Positions 1-8,381 are shown, counted from the stretch's first letter. The stretch is DNA of 64,000 nucleotides from Pseudomonas chlororaphis (GCF_000783395.1 NZ_JSFK01000016.1:1-64000); one strand, 5' to 3'. Numbers and translations are program-made. The notes: a model not told the origin generated them from the sequence alone.

Positions 1-25
1 ATCTTTCGTCTCAACCGAGGCACGC

Positions 26-53
26 ATTCTACAGCAGCCTCATTTGCTGTCAA
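26..53 (-). promoter_or_regulatory. rRNA operon promoter, copy nearest the rRNA genes
   Basis: Read leftwards, TTGACA (48-53) and TAGAAT (26-31) are separated by 16 bp and followed by a GC-rich discriminator (GCGTGCC). The bases to its left (1-25) match, from memory, the start of the Pseudomonas 16S rRNA leader. The rRNA genes themselves lie outside the window. Confidence 0.85.
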
Positions 54-135
54 GTGATTATTTTCAGAAGCTTTCGAAGAATTCTTCAACAACTTCAACC
101 ACTTGCGCTTCAGATCTCTCCGAAGCGGGAGGCGA

Positions 136-163
136 ATTCTACAGCGTTACACGCTGCTGTCAA
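136..163 (-). promoter_or_regulatory. rRNA operon promoter, middle copy
   Basis: TTGACA (158-163), a 16 bp spacer and TAGAAT (136-141) followed by TCGCC, on the minus strand. It has the same architecture as the copies at 26-53 and 282-309, so leftward transcription is probably driven by three tandem sigma-70 promoters. Confidence 0.82.
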
Positions 164-281
164 CACCTCTTTTTCAACTTCCTTTCGGCTTCGATGAACT
201 GAAGCAACTCACTGCCGAAACCTACATAACTCATTGAATCTCAAGGAGTTTTCCGTTTCGACTGCGTCGGAAGTGGGGCGA

Positions 282-309
282 ATTATAGACATCTGAAATC
301 TGCCGTCAA
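282..309 (-). promoter_or_regulatory. rRNA operon promoter, distal copy
   Basis: TTGACG (304-309), a 16 bp spacer and a perfect TATAAT (282-287) followed by TCGCCCC on the minus strand. The stretch just upstream of the -35 (310-345) is AT-rich and could act as an UP element. This promoter is divergent from the RhtA-like gene starting at 441. Confidence 0.82.
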
Positions 310-440
310 CCGTTAATTGCGCTTTTCTATCGATCAGTTGAAAAAGCCCCCTTCTATATAGACGTAACTCGAGCGAATGCGCAGTATATTGCCCAACACC
401 AACAATAATGCCTTGCTCTTACCTTGGACGATGCCACGCA

Positions 441-1328
441 ATGAATGACCAGCCACGATCTCCTGCCTCAATGCTGTTCCCGGTTGGCCTGCTATTAATA
501 GCCATGGCGTCGATCCAGTCCGGCGCCTCGCTGGCCAAAAGCATGTTCCCCATCATTGGTGCTCAGGGAACCACCACGCTGCGCCTGATTTTCGCCAGTG
601 TAATCATGCTGCTGATACTGCGCCCCTGGCGAGCCCGGCTTACAGCCAAATCACTGCGCACGGTCATCGTCTATGGCATGGCGTTGGGCGGTATGAACTT
701 CCTCTTCTATATGTCATTGCGCACGGTTCCACTGGGAATCGCCGTTGCCCTGGAATTTACCGGGCCACTGGCGGTAGCCATCTATGCGTCCCGCCGCGCC
801 ATCGACTTTCTCTGGATTGCTCTGGCCGCCGCTGGCCTGCTTTTGCTGATTCCAACAGGTGCAACCAGCGCCGGAATCGATCTGGTGGGCGCCGGCTATG
901 CACTGGGAGCGGGTGTCTGCTGGGCGCTATACATCCTGTTCGGTCAGAAGGCCGGTGCCGATAACGGTGTGACGACCGCAGCATTGGGAGTAATGATCGC
1001 CGCGTTGTTCGTGGCCCCTATCGGTATCGTGCATGCAGGTACGGCCCTGTTGACCCCCTCCCTGATCCCGATTGCCATCGGTGTAGCCATCCTGTCCACA
1101 GCCCTGCCCTACACATTGGAAATGGTCGCCCTCACCCGCCTGCCAGCACGCACTTTCGGCACATTGATGAGCATCGAGCCAGCGTTCGGAGCGTTATCGG
1201 GGCTGTTGTTCCTGCATGAATTCCTCACGCTGTCACAATGGATGGCGATCCTGTGCATTATTCTGGCGTCCGTCGGCGCAACCATGACCATGGGGAGCAC
1301 CGCGAAGCCTGCAATTGCGGCTGACTGA
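441..1328 (+). CDS. rhtA: EamA-family exporter, RhtA-like (threonine/homoserine efflux type)
   Basis: A 295-residue inner-membrane protein with about ten hydrophobic segments and two EamA repeats. It resembles RhtA, which exports threonine and homoserine. Recognisable stretches are the QSGASLAKSMFP region after helix 1 and SIEPAFGALSGLLFLHE near the C-terminus, typical of this DMT subfamily. The reading frame stays open upstream to 408, but MNDQPRS at 441 gives the usual N-terminus with the first helix at about residues 12-30. No strong ribosome binding site decides between the starts. The gene stands alone, divergent from the rRNA promoters. The true substrate is inferred from family resemblance only. 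Confidence 0.85.
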   Translation: MNDQPRSPASMLFPVGLLLIAMASIQSGASLAKSMFPIIGAQGTTTLRLIFASVIMLLILRPWRARLTAKSLRTVIVYGMALGGMNFLFYMSLRTVPLGIAVALEFTGPLAVAIYASRRAIDFLWIALAAAGLLLLIPTGATSAGIDLVGAGYALGAGVCWALYILFGQKAGADNGVTTAALGVMIAALFVAPIGIVHAGTALLTPSLIPIAIGVAILSTALPYTLEMVALTRLPARTFGTLMSIEPAFGALSGLLFLHEFLTLSQWMAILCIILASVGATMTMGSTAKPAIAAD

Positions 1329-1496
1329 AAGAGGATTTGACGAAGCTCTGGCAATTGGCGCGCATTTAGGCCATGTTTAGACTCGTAACCCAATGCCAGA
1401 CATGGATTTTTTCGGACAGGGATTTCAAAACGCTTAGAGCGCAAGCGAACACAGGCAAACCCGAGCGTTAGACTCGTGGCCGCTATAAGGACGGTA

Positions 1497-1778
1497 ATGA
1501 AACGAATTTTGATATTGATCGCCATACTGGCGGTTGCGGGTTGTGCGGCGACTTCGGAAACTCAGGTAAAACGCGGTAAAAAAGGACTGCACATCAACTG
1601 TTCGGGGCTATCGTCCTCCTGGGACAAGTGCTACGCCAGTGCCGCCAACGCCTGTTTGCCGAAAGGCTACAAGGTTATCGCCAAATCCGGTGACGCCGTG
1701 GAAGAACCCGGCGATTACCCGTTTGGTCTGAATCCTGCGGGTTACACCAGTCGAAGCATGATCGTCATCTGTAAATAG
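1497..1778 (+). CDS. Small secreted lipoprotein, function unknown
   Basis: A 93-residue protein beginning MKRILILIAILAVAGC, a textbook lipoprotein signal with the lipobox LAVAGC and the acylated Cys at about residue 16. The ATG at 1497 is chosen over the in-frame GTG at 1476 because AAGGACGG lies just upstream and because the signal peptide then starts correctly. The mature part is small and contains three Cys residues (INCSG, DKCYAS, NACLPKGY) plus one near the C-terminus, so disulfides are possible. The pattern WDKCYxxAxxxCxxxGY is seen in small Pseudomonas lipoproteins of unknown role. It is convergent with the TetR gene at 1786. Confidence 0.75.
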   Translation: MKRILILIAILAVAGCAATSETQVKRGKKGLHINCSGLSSSWDKCYASAANACLPKGYKVIAKSGDAVEEPGDYPFGLNPAGYTSRSMIVICK

Positions 1779-1785
1779 CTCAGCG

Positions 1786-2343
1786 CTACCCGGCGATCTG
1801 CCGGCCAATCTCTTCATGGCTGGACTTCAGCACCGCTTGCTGAACGTCCGGTGTAGCCAGCATACGCGCCACCACCAATGCTCCGACGCATTGCGACAGC
1901 ACCGACCACGCCAAGGTCTCGCTTTCGAGTATCTGCGCCCAGCGCTCATGGAGCCGGCAGATCCATAACTGCGCCTGCTCGCGCACCTGGACATCCGATC
2001 GGGCAATTTCTGCGCCCAGTGCCGGCAACGCGCAACCGGCCTCAGGCTGTTCGACGTGGGCCATGCTCAGGTAGTGCTTGAGACAACGCTCCAGTCGCTC
2101 ACGATCCTGCGTACCCTCGCCACCCAGTCGCTCAAGGCTTTGACCCAACTCTCGTTCGACGATGGCGGTGAACAACGCATCCTTTGACGAAAAGTGGCTG
2201 TAGAAGGCCGCGCCACTCAACCCGATCGCCTTCATCAAACCATCGACGCCTACCGTGGAAAAACCGCTGCGCTTCGCCGACAGCGCACTGCTCTGCAAGA
2301 GCTTTTCCCGGGTTTCCAGCTTGTGACTGGCGGAGTAACGCAT
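1786..2343 (-). CDS. TetR-family transcriptional repressor
   Basis: A 185-residue protein with an N-terminal helix-turn-helix at about residues 10-55; GLSGAAFYSHFSSKDALF is the classic TetR recognition-helix region. The ligand domain contains CALPALGAEIARS, typical of the subfamily that controls oxidoreductase genes. The ATG at 2343 is preferred to a longer frame reaching 2391 because GAGGG sits 7 bases upstream. The gene is divergent from an SDR gene at 2435. The 90 bp between them carries two copies of AACGNTCGTT, a plausible operator, so it probably represses the SDR and isomerase-like pair and itself. The inducer is unknown. Confidence 0.88.
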   Translation of the reverse strand: MRYSASHKLETREKLLQSSALSAKRSGFSTVGVDGLMKAIGLSGAAFYSHFSSKDALFTAIVERELGQSLERLGGEGTQDRERLERCLKHYLSMAHVEQPEAGCALPALGAEIARSDVQVREQAQLWICRLHERWAQILESETLAWSVLSQCVGALVVARMLATPDVQQAVLKSSHEEIGRQIAG

Positions 2344-2391
2344 GTGTTTGCCCTCGATTCGACTGCCTTGACGTTGTCCGGATCCTAGCAT

Positions 2392-2416
2392 AACGTTCGT
2401 TCACTTAACGATCGTT
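2392..2416. promoter_or_regulatory. Candidate operator of the adjacent TetR regulator
   Basis: Two decamers of the form AACGNTCGTT lie at 2392-2401 and 2407-2416, 15 bp apart start to start. The second is a perfect palindrome. They sit directly in front of the SDR ribosome binding site (AAAGGGA, 2421-2427) in the divergent gap, where TetR operators are usually found. Confidence 0.5.
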
Positions 2417-2434
2417 TAATAAAGGGACTCACCC

Positions 2435-3163
2435 ATGAACAACAAGAAGGTCGTATTGGTTGTCGGCGCTGGCGATGCCACGGGCGGAGCGATTGCCAAG
2501 CGTTTTGCCCGTGAGGGGTTCGTCGCCTGCGTCACTCGGCGCAGCGCCGACAAATTGCAACCGCTGCTGGACGCGATCAAGGCTGAAGGCGGCGAAGCCC
2601 ATGGTTTTGCCTGCGATGCGCGCAAGGAAGAAGACGTCATCGCCCTGATCGAAGAGATCGAAACCCGCCTCGGTCCGATCGAAGCCTTTGTGTTCAATAT
2701 CGGCGCCAACGTGCCGTGTAGCATCCTTGAAGAAACCGCGCGCAAGTATTTCAAGATTTGGGAAATGGCCTGTTTCTCAGGCTTCCTCAATGCTCGTGAA
2801 GTGGCCAAACGCATGGTCACTCGCCAGCGCGGTACGATTCTGTTCACCGGGGCCACCGCCGGACTGCGCGGCGCTTCCGGGTTCGCCGCATTCGCCGGCG
2901 CCAAACACGGCATCCGCGCACTGGCACAAAGCATGGCGCGAGAGTTGGGGCCGATGAATATCCATGTCGCCCACGTCGTAGTCGACGGTGCGATCGACAC
3001 CGATTTCATCCGCAACAGTTTCCCCGAGAAATACGCCACCAAGGATCAGGATGGCATCCTCAACCCCGAGCACATTGCCGAGAACTACTGGTATCTGCAC
3101 AGTCAGCCACGGGATGCCTGGACGTTCGAACTGGATCTGCGCCCGTGGAACGAACGCTGGTAA
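2435..3163 (+). CDS. SDR-fold protein with substituted catalytic residues
   Basis: A 242-residue short-chain dehydrogenase/reductase-like protein. The nucleotide-binding glycine motif is present as GAGDATGG (residues 11-18). Aligning the conserved AG pair at 142-143 with classical SDRs puts Ala140 where the catalytic Ser belongs and Phe153 where the catalytic Tyr belongs; Lys157 is kept (FAGAK). It may therefore use atypical chemistry or have a non-reductive role. AAAGGGA precedes the start. It is followed 35 bp later by a thiol-isomerase-like gene and is divergent from a TetR gene, suggesting one regulated unit for metabolism of an unknown small molecule. Confidence 0.8.
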   Translation: MNNKKVVLVVGAGDATGGAIAKRFAREGFVACVTRRSADKLQPLLDAIKAEGGEAHGFACDARKEEDVIALIEEIETRLGPIEAFVFNIGANVPCSILEETARKYFKIWEMACFSGFLNAREVAKRMVTRQRGTILFTGATAGLRGASGFAAFAGAKHGIRALAQSMARELGPMNIHVAHVVVDGAIDTDFIRNSFPEKYATKDQDGILNPEHIAENYWYLHSQPRDAWTFELDLRPWNERW

Positions 3164-3198
3164 GCCCGCGCCATAACAATAAATAGAGAGAAGCGATA

Positions 3199-3795
3199 AT
3201 GACGAAAACCGTGGAGTTCTATTTCGACCTCGGCAGCCCTGCCACCTACTTGGCCTACACCCAGTTACCGAAGATTTGCGCCGAGACCAAAAGTGAGCTG
3301 ATCTACATTCCGATGCTGCTCGGTGGCGTCTTCAAGGCAACCGGCAACGCATCGCCGGCGATGATTCCGGCGAAGGGTCGGTATATGTTTGAGGATCTGG
3401 ACCGCTACGCGAAACGCTACGGAGTGCCGCTGAAATTCAATCCGCATTTCCCGATCAACACACTGATGTTGATGCGTGCGGTTACCGGCATCCAGTTGCG
3501 TCAGCCAGAACGTTTTCAGGCTTTCATCGATGGTCTGTTCACAGCGCTATGGGTTGAAGGACGCAGCCTTGACGAGCCCGCGACTGTCGCCGCTGTGCTG
3601 AGTGAACACGGTTTCGATCCGCAGGAAGTACTGGCGCTGAGCAACGATGAATCTGTCAAAGCAGCGCTTAAGGAGAACACCGAAACCGCTGTTAAACGCG
3701 GCGTGTTCGGCGCACCCAGCATGTTTATCGGCAATCAGCTGTTCTTCGGCCAGGATCGGCTCGACTTTGTTGAAGAGGCTTTGCGCCAAAGCTAG
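3199..3795 (+). CDS. DsbA-fold 2-hydroxychromene-2-carboxylate isomerase family protein
   Basis: A 198-residue protein of the HCCA isomerase/kappa-class glutathione transferase family, a DsbA-like thioredoxin fold with an inserted helical domain. The N-terminal FDLGSPATYLAY carries the Ser that activates glutathione in this family, and GVFGAPSMFIGNQLFFGQDRL is the typical C-terminal motif. No CxxC is present, so it is not a disulfide oxidase. Family members isomerise aromatic ring-fission products with glutathione. GAGAGAAG precedes the ATG. It is co-directional with the SDR gene at 2435 and probably co-transcribed. No other aromatic-degradation genes are nearby, so the substrate is open. Confidence 0.85.
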   Translation: MTKTVEFYFDLGSPATYLAYTQLPKICAETKSELIYIPMLLGGVFKATGNASPAMIPAKGRYMFEDLDRYAKRYGVPLKFNPHFPINTLMLMRAVTGIQLRQPERFQAFIDGLFTALWVEGRSLDEPATVAAVLSEHGFDPQEVLALSNDESVKAALKENTETAVKRGVFGAPSMFIGNQLFFGQDRLDFVEEALRQS

Positions 3796-3801
3796 GCGAT
3801 C

Positions 3802-3829
3802 ATTCAGGCGCTGGTAACAGCGCCTGAAT
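3802..3829. terminator. Perfect hairpin between convergent genes
   Basis: A 12 bp perfect stem (3802-3813 with 3818-3829) closed by a GTAA loop lies between the isomerase-like gene and pepP, which converge here. No T-run follows on either strand, so it may be a processing or Rho-dependent end rather than an intrinsic terminator. Confidence 0.5.
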
Positions 3830-3838
3830 TCCACCTGA

Positions 3839-5647
3839 TCAGATGGCGGCAGTGCGGGTGTTCAGCCATTCCAGCGCGGCACCCTCAAGCAACGGACTCA
3901 AGCGCTCACGCACTTGCGTGTGGTACGCGTTGAACCACTGTTTCTCTTCCTCAGTCAGCAGCGCCGGCAGCAGGCAACGCGTGTCGATCGGGCACAGCGT
4001 CAAGGTTTCAAACTTGAGGAATTCACCGAATTCGCTGCTACCCGCCTCGCGGTTCATCGCCAGGTTTTCGATCCGCACACCCCAACGCCCCGGACGGTAG
4101 GTGCCTGGCTCGATCGAAGTGATCATCCCCGGCTGCATGGCCGTCTGCGGCGCAGGCGCGGCCTGATACGCAATCACCTGTGGGCCTTCATGGACGTTGA
4201 GGAAGTAGCCAACGCCATGACCAGTGCCGTGACCGTAATCCACGCTGTCGGCCCAGATCGGCGCACGGGCAATGGCATCGAGCAGCGGCGAGAGAATGCC
4301 TTTCGGGAACTGTGCTCGCGACAGGGCAATCACGCCCTTCAACACGCGCGTGCAATCGCGTTTCTGCTCTTCAGTCGGTGTACCGACCGGCACCATTCGC
4401 GTGATATCAGTGGTGCCGCCCAGGTATTGACCGCCCGAATCGATCAGCAGCAAGCCGTCACCCTCGATCACCGCATGCTCTTCTTCGGTGGCGTGGTAAT
4501 GCGGCATGGCGCCATTGGCGTTGAACGCGGCAATCGTGTTGAAACTCAGCGAGACATAATCCGGACGACGTTCGCGGGCTGCAGTGAGTTTTTCGTCGAT
4601 GGTCAGTTCGGTAATGCGCTCGCGCCCCCAAGCCGATTCCAGCCAGGCGAAAAACTCGCACAGCGCCGCGCCATCCTGCTCCATCGCTTTGCGGATATGT
4701 TCAGCGTCCGCTTCACTTTTCTGCGACTTGGCCAACGTGGTCGGATTCAAGCCTTCGACCAGCTTCACGCCGCTGTCGAGGTTATCCAGCAAACCGCTGG
4801 TAACGCGCGCTGGATCAACCAACAAACTCGCCCCGCTCGGCACGCCGCGCAAAGCATCAGCGACTTCGCTGTAATCACGCAACGTCACGCCATCCGTCTC
4901 CAGCACCGCGCGCAAATCTGCGTCGACCTTGCTTAACGCTACGAACAACGTGGCCTGGTGCTGACCGATCAAGGCAAACGATACAAACACCGGGTTGAAC
5001 GACACGTCGCCGCCGCGCAGGTTGAACAGCCAGGCGATGTCGTCGAGGGTGGCGATGAAATGCCAGTCAGCGCCGCGCTCTTGCAAGGTTTCGCGCAGTT
5101 TGGCGAGTTTTTCGCCACGGCTGACGGTCGCCTGCGGTGGCAGATGCTGGTAGATCGGAGCATTCGGCAGGCTCGGGCGATCGCTCCAGACTTCCTGCAG
5201 CAGATCGATGTCGGTGCGCAAACGCGCGCCGCGAGCTTCCAGTTTGCTGCTCAGGGTACGTGCCGACGCCACGGCCATCACCGCACCGTCAACCGCGACC
5301 ACGCCACCTTCCGGTGTCTGCTCGGCAAGCCAGTCCAGCGGGCTCGGTTGACCGGGTTGCAACTTGACCAGCTCGATACCGCTGCCCTTGAGCTCCTTGG
5401 TCGCCTGTTCCCAGTAACGACTGTCGGCCCAGACGCCGGCGAAATCAGCGGTGACAATCAACGTCCCGACCGAACCATGGAAGCCCGACAACCACTGCCG
5501 GCCCTGCCAGTAACCCGGCAGATATTCCGACAAATGCGGGTCGGCGGACGGCACCAGCAGTGCGTGAATGCCTTCGCGGCGCATCAGTTCGCGGGTGTGC
5601 GCCAGGCGCTGGGGCACCGATCCTTCGGTCGAGGTCTGGGTACTCAT
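3839..5647 (-). CDS. pepP: Xaa-Pro aminopeptidase (aminopeptidase P, M24B)
   Basis: A roughly 602-residue cytosolic metallopeptidase that removes N-terminal residues preceding proline. It has the long three-domain layout: two creatinase-like N-terminal domains and a C-terminal pita-bread catalytic domain. The dinuclear metal ligands are readable as DSGGQYLGGTTDITR (two Asp), GHGTGHGVGYFLNVHEGP (His), SIEPGTYRPGRWGVRIEN (Glu and Glu). The second of two adjacent ATGs (5647) is chosen because GGAG lies 5 bases upstream. It is 56 bp downstream of the cysteine desulfurase gene on the same strand, so the two may be co-transcribed, though no functional link is obvious. Confidence 0.93.
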   Translation of the reverse strand: MSTQTSTEGSVPQRLAHTRELMRREGIHALLVPSADPHLSEYLPGYWQGRQWLSGFHGSVGTLIVTADFAGVWADSRYWEQATKELKGSGIELVKLQPGQPSPLDWLAEQTPEGGVVAVDGAVMAVASARTLSSKLEARGARLRTDIDLLQEVWSDRPSLPNAPIYQHLPPQATVSRGEKLAKLRETLQERGADWHFIATLDDIAWLFNLRGGDVSFNPVFVSFALIGQHQATLFVALSKVDADLRAVLETDGVTLRDYSEVADALRGVPSGASLLVDPARVTSGLLDNLDSGVKLVEGLNPTTLAKSQKSEADAEHIRKAMEQDGAALCEFFAWLESAWGRERITELTIDEKLTAARERRPDYVSLSFNTIAAFNANGAMPHYHATEEEHAVIEGDGLLLIDSGGQYLGGTTDITRMVPVGTPTEEQKRDCTRVLKGVIALSRAQFPKGILSPLLDAIARAPIWADSVDYGHGTGHGVGYFLNVHEGPQVIAYQAAPAPQTAMQPGMITSIEPGTYRPGRWGVRIENLAMNREAGSSEFGEFLKFETLTLCPIDTRCLLPALLTEEEKQWFNAYHTQVRERLSPLLEGAALEWLNTRTAAI

Positions 5648-5703
5648 CATGTCTCCTGCTAATCACTTCATCGTTATTGTTCGTAGCCGTGAGGTCGGCT
5701 CGT

Positions 5704-6870
5704 TTAAAGCCCTGTCGCCCAGAATGCCGGAGCACTGGCGCAGGCGGTCTTGATCAGTTGCACAGCCTTGTCGATATCTTCGGCGGTGGTGAAGCGGCCG
5801 AGGCTCAGGCGAATGGTGCGTCCAGCCAGATGCGCGTCATGCCCCAGCGCCAACAGCACGTGGGATGGCGTGTTACTGGCGGAGTTGCAGGCCGAGGTCG
5901 CGGAAAAAGCGATCGAATGGCTCAATGCCGCGCTGTTGAATTCGCCTTCGCTGAAGGTCAGGCTCAAGGTGTGCGGAATACGTTGAGTGGCGCAGCCGTT
6001 CAAGCGCACACCCGGCAAACTCAGCAGTTGTTCGAGCAAGCGTTCGCGCAGTGCGACGATGTTTTTTTTCTCGGCATCGAACGCCTCGGCGGCCAAGGCA
6101 AATGCTGCGCCCATCCCGGCAATCTGGTGCGTGGCCAAGGTTCCGGAGCGCAAACCACCTTCGTGACCACCGCCGTGAATCTGCGCCTGCAACCGCTGCT
6201 GCGCCCGTGGGCCGACGTACAACGCGCCGATGCCTTTGGGGCCGTAAAGTTTGTGCGCCGAAAACGACATCAGGTCCACCGGCCACTGCGCCAGATCGAT
6301 CGCGACCTTGCCGGCACCCTGCGCCGCATCTACATGGAACAGCGCCTCACGACTGCGCACGACGGAGCCAATCGCTTGAACATCGTTGACCGTGCCCAAC
6401 TCGTTGTTGACCAGCATCAGCGACACCAGAAAGGTGTCCTCACGCATGGCTTCACTGACCGCTTGCGGCGTGATCAGGCCATCGGCGTCCGGCACCAGAT
6501 AAGTCACGGCGATGCCGGCGTCCTGCAACTGGCGGGCGGTATCGAGGATGGCTTTGTGTTCGATCTGACTGGTAATGATGTGGCCGCCGGACACCCCGCG
6601 CGCCTGCGCCACGCCTTTGAGGGCGAGGTTATTGGACTCGGTGGCACCGGAGGTCCAGACAATCTGTTCGGCATTGGCGCCGACCAGTTCGGCGACTTGC
6701 CGACGGGCCTGCTCGACCGTGTGCCGGGCCTGCTGGCCGTAAGCATGGGAGCTGGAAGCCGGGTTGCCAAAATTACCGTGAAACCCCAGACACTCAATCA
6801 TCACCTGGATGACCCGCTCGTCAACCGGGGTGGTGGCGGCGTAATCGAAATACAACGGACGTGTGTTCAT
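5704..6870 (-). CDS. Cysteine desulfurase, IscS/NifS-like (stand-alone)
   Basis: A 388-residue PLP enzyme that takes sulfur from cysteine. Visible features are His105 (SQIEHKA), the PLP lysine Lys207 in SFSAHKLYGPKG, the GGGHEGGLRSGT loop and the catalytic Cys328 in SATSACNSASNTPSHVLLALG. The first base of the active-site loop matches group I enzymes (IscS/NifS) rather than SufS. No iscR, iscU, iscA or hsc genes are adjacent, so this is a paralogue rather than the housekeeping IscS. It may serve thiolation or a dedicated Fe-S target. It is upstream of pepP on the same strand. Confidence 0.9.
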   Translation of the reverse strand: MNTRPLYFDYAATTPVDERVIQVMIECLGFHGNFGNPASSSHAYGQQARHTVEQARRQVAELVGANAEQIVWTSGATESNNLALKGVAQARGVSGGHIITSQIEHKAILDTARQLQDAGIAVTYLVPDADGLITPQAVSEAMREDTFLVSLMLVNNELGTVNDVQAIGSVVRSREALFHVDAAQGAGKVAIDLAQWPVDLMSFSAHKLYGPKGIGALYVGPRAQQRLQAQIHGGGHEGGLRSGTLATHQIAGMGAAFALAAEAFDAEKKNIVALRERLLEQLLSLPGVRLNGCATQRIPHTLSLTFSEGEFNSAALSHSIAFSATSACNSASNTPSHVLLALGHDAHLAGRTIRLSLGRFTTAEDIDKAVQLIKTACASAPAFWATGL

Positions 6871-7074
6871 AAAAGACTCGCAGAGCGTGTTCCGGGATCA
6901 GGAGGCTCGTGTCTGCAAACGGTACGGCGCAGCCTTGTGAGCTGCGCGTCGGTTCGAGAGCGTCATCAATACCTGATCGGATGCCGTTAAAGAAGAACAA
7001 CTTCATTCAAAGTGCGTAGGAACGCTCCTGAAGTCGAGCTTAACAGGCATCCGGCCTGCGGTTGAAGCAATGCG

Positions 7075-7689
7075 TCAGCTAAAGCTTTCGAGAAGTAACG
7101 GGTACAGCGAAATCACCAACAGCGCCGCCATGCCCCAGTTGAACACGCGCAACCAGCGCGGATCCTTCAGCACATTGCGCAACAACGTACCGCAGGCCGC
7201 CCAGACGCCGACACTCGGCAGATTGATGATGGAAAACACCGCGGCAATCACCACGACATTGCTGAAATAGCCCTGCATCGGCGTATAGGTGCTGATGGCC
7301 CCGATAGCCATGATCCACGCCTTGGGATTGACCCACTGAAACGCCGCAGCGCCGAGGTAGCTGATCGGCTTCGCCTCGCCTGCGGCGCTGTCACCGACGG
7401 GTCCCGAGTGAGCGATTTTCCACGCCAGATACAACAGATACGCCGCGCCGACATAGCGCAAAACCGTATAGAGAATCGGATAGCTCTGAAACACCGCGCC
7501 CAGGCCGAAGCCCACCGCGACAACCAGAACGAAGAAGCCACAGGTAATTCCGAGCATATGCGGGATGGTGCGGTTAAAGCCGAAATTCACCCCCGATGCC
7601 AGCAACATGGTGTTGTTCGGCCCTGGCGTAATCGAGGTGACAAGGGCAAACAGGGCAAAGCCCAACAGCAGGTCAAGCGAGAGGGTCAT
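7075..7689 (-). CDS. LysE/RhtB-family amino acid exporter
   Basis: A 204-residue inner-membrane protein with about six hydrophobic segments. The N-terminal signature TSITPGPNNTMLLASG and the later FQWVNPKAWIMAIGA are hallmarks of the LysE/RhtB family. The ATG at 7689 (MTLSLDLL) is preferred to the TTG nine bases upstream. It stands alone on the minus strand, separated by about 200 bp from the desulfurase gene; that gap (6871-7074) holds no recognisable gene. Substrate is probably an amino acid or small amine; it cannot be refined from sequence. Confidence 0.88.
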   Translation of the reverse strand: MTLSLDLLLGFALFALVTSITPGPNNTMLLASGVNFGFNRTIPHMLGITCGFFVLVVAVGFGLGAVFQSYPILYTVLRYVGAAYLLYLAWKIAHSGPVGDSAAGEAKPISYLGAAAFQWVNPKAWIMAIGAISTYTPMQGYFSNVVVIAAVFSIINLPSVGVWAACGTLLRNVLKDPRWLRVFNWGMAALLVISLYPLLLESFS

Positions 7690-7790
7690 GGCAGGCAATC
7701 CATCAGGGTCATTCAGGTGTTGACCCTATCCCACGCCGCCCGGCAAGCCCACGGACAGTTGGGTAAAACTTCCACCAGTACAGTTTTCTA

Positions 7791-8048
7791 TCAGCTAGGG
7801 CGACCGTGCAGCTGTACGGTACGTTCGGCACTCATTTCAGCTTTTTTGTCGAACTGGGTCTGACCGAGTAATTGCGCTTTTTTCGCGTGGTACTCGTCGA
7901 AAGACAAGCCGCTGCGGTTCAGTGCTTCCATCGCCAATTCGCGGGATTCTTCATCGGTGTAGGGGCGCAGCTCCGGCGAAACGTGTCCGGCACAACCGGC
8001 GAGTACAGACACAGCGAGCAGCAGGGAAACAGTCAGTAAACGATTCAT
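7791..8048 (-). CDS. Small lipoprotein, function unknown
   Basis: An 85-residue protein starting MNRLLTVSLLLAVSVLAGC, a clear lipoprotein signal with lipobox VLAGC. The ATG at 8048 is chosen because AGGA lies 8 bases upstream and because this puts the signal at the N-terminus; the longer frame to 8129 has no signal. The mature part is charged, with SPELRPYTDEESRELAMEALNRSGLSFDEYHAKKAQLLGQ, probably helical. It is not a family I can name. It is oriented away from the msu operon whose control region begins about 200 bp to the right. Confidence 0.72.
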   Translation of the reverse strand: MNRLLTVSLLLAVSVLAGCAGHVSPELRPYTDEESRELAMEALNRSGLSFDEYHAKKAQLLGQTQFDKKAEMSAERTVQLHGRPS

Positions 8049-8251
8049 GGGAGCGTCCTGGCGAGCAATGGGGAGTCGATGGACAAAGGCTACGCCCCGG
8101 CACGCTCGCGCAGAAATCAACGCTCTCAATAGTGGCTATCAGGAAATCGACACGCGTCGGCGCATATCTCCTAACGATCTATAAATATCAATTAACGTTC
8201 TTTTACGGAATAACAAACAGCCTTTATAACTTCATCCATGCGCTGACCACT

Positions 8252-8280
8252 GTTGCTCCAGCAACTGTTGCTCAGCCAAC
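8252..8280. promoter_or_regulatory. Tandem palindromes, candidate SfnR enhancer sites
   Basis: GTTGCT-CC-AGCAAC (8252-8265) is a perfect inverted repeat. It is followed immediately by a second, imperfect one at 8267-8280 (GTTGCTCAGCCAAC). They lie about 90-115 bp upstream of a sigma-54 promoter, the usual distance for an enhancer-binding protein. A related CTGAGCAAC copy lies in reverse orientation at 8409-8417. Confidence 0.55.
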
Positions 8281-8364
8281 ACCGATTCAACAAAGCGCCT
8301 CGCTACTCACAGGGGCGACCGCCACGCTAACGCTCAACGCCTTGTAAAACGGGGCTTCCAGGAA

Positions 8365-8381
8365 TTGGTACAGCGCTTGCT
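8365..8381 (+). promoter_or_regulatory. Sigma-54 promoter of the msu operon
   Basis: TTGGTAC-N5-TTGCT with GG at 8367-8368 and GC at 8379-8380, exactly ten bases apart, matching the -24/-12 sigma-54 element. It lies about 58 bp before the msuE start. The operon encodes a sigma-54 activator (SfnR) at its end, which fits. Confidence 0.72.

Noticed and set aside
5560..6990. Long plus-strand frame opposite pepP and the cysteine desulfurase
   Set aside because: Antisense to two genes with intact catalytic motifs, and its product is Gln/Arg-rich low-complexity sequence typical of shadow frames.
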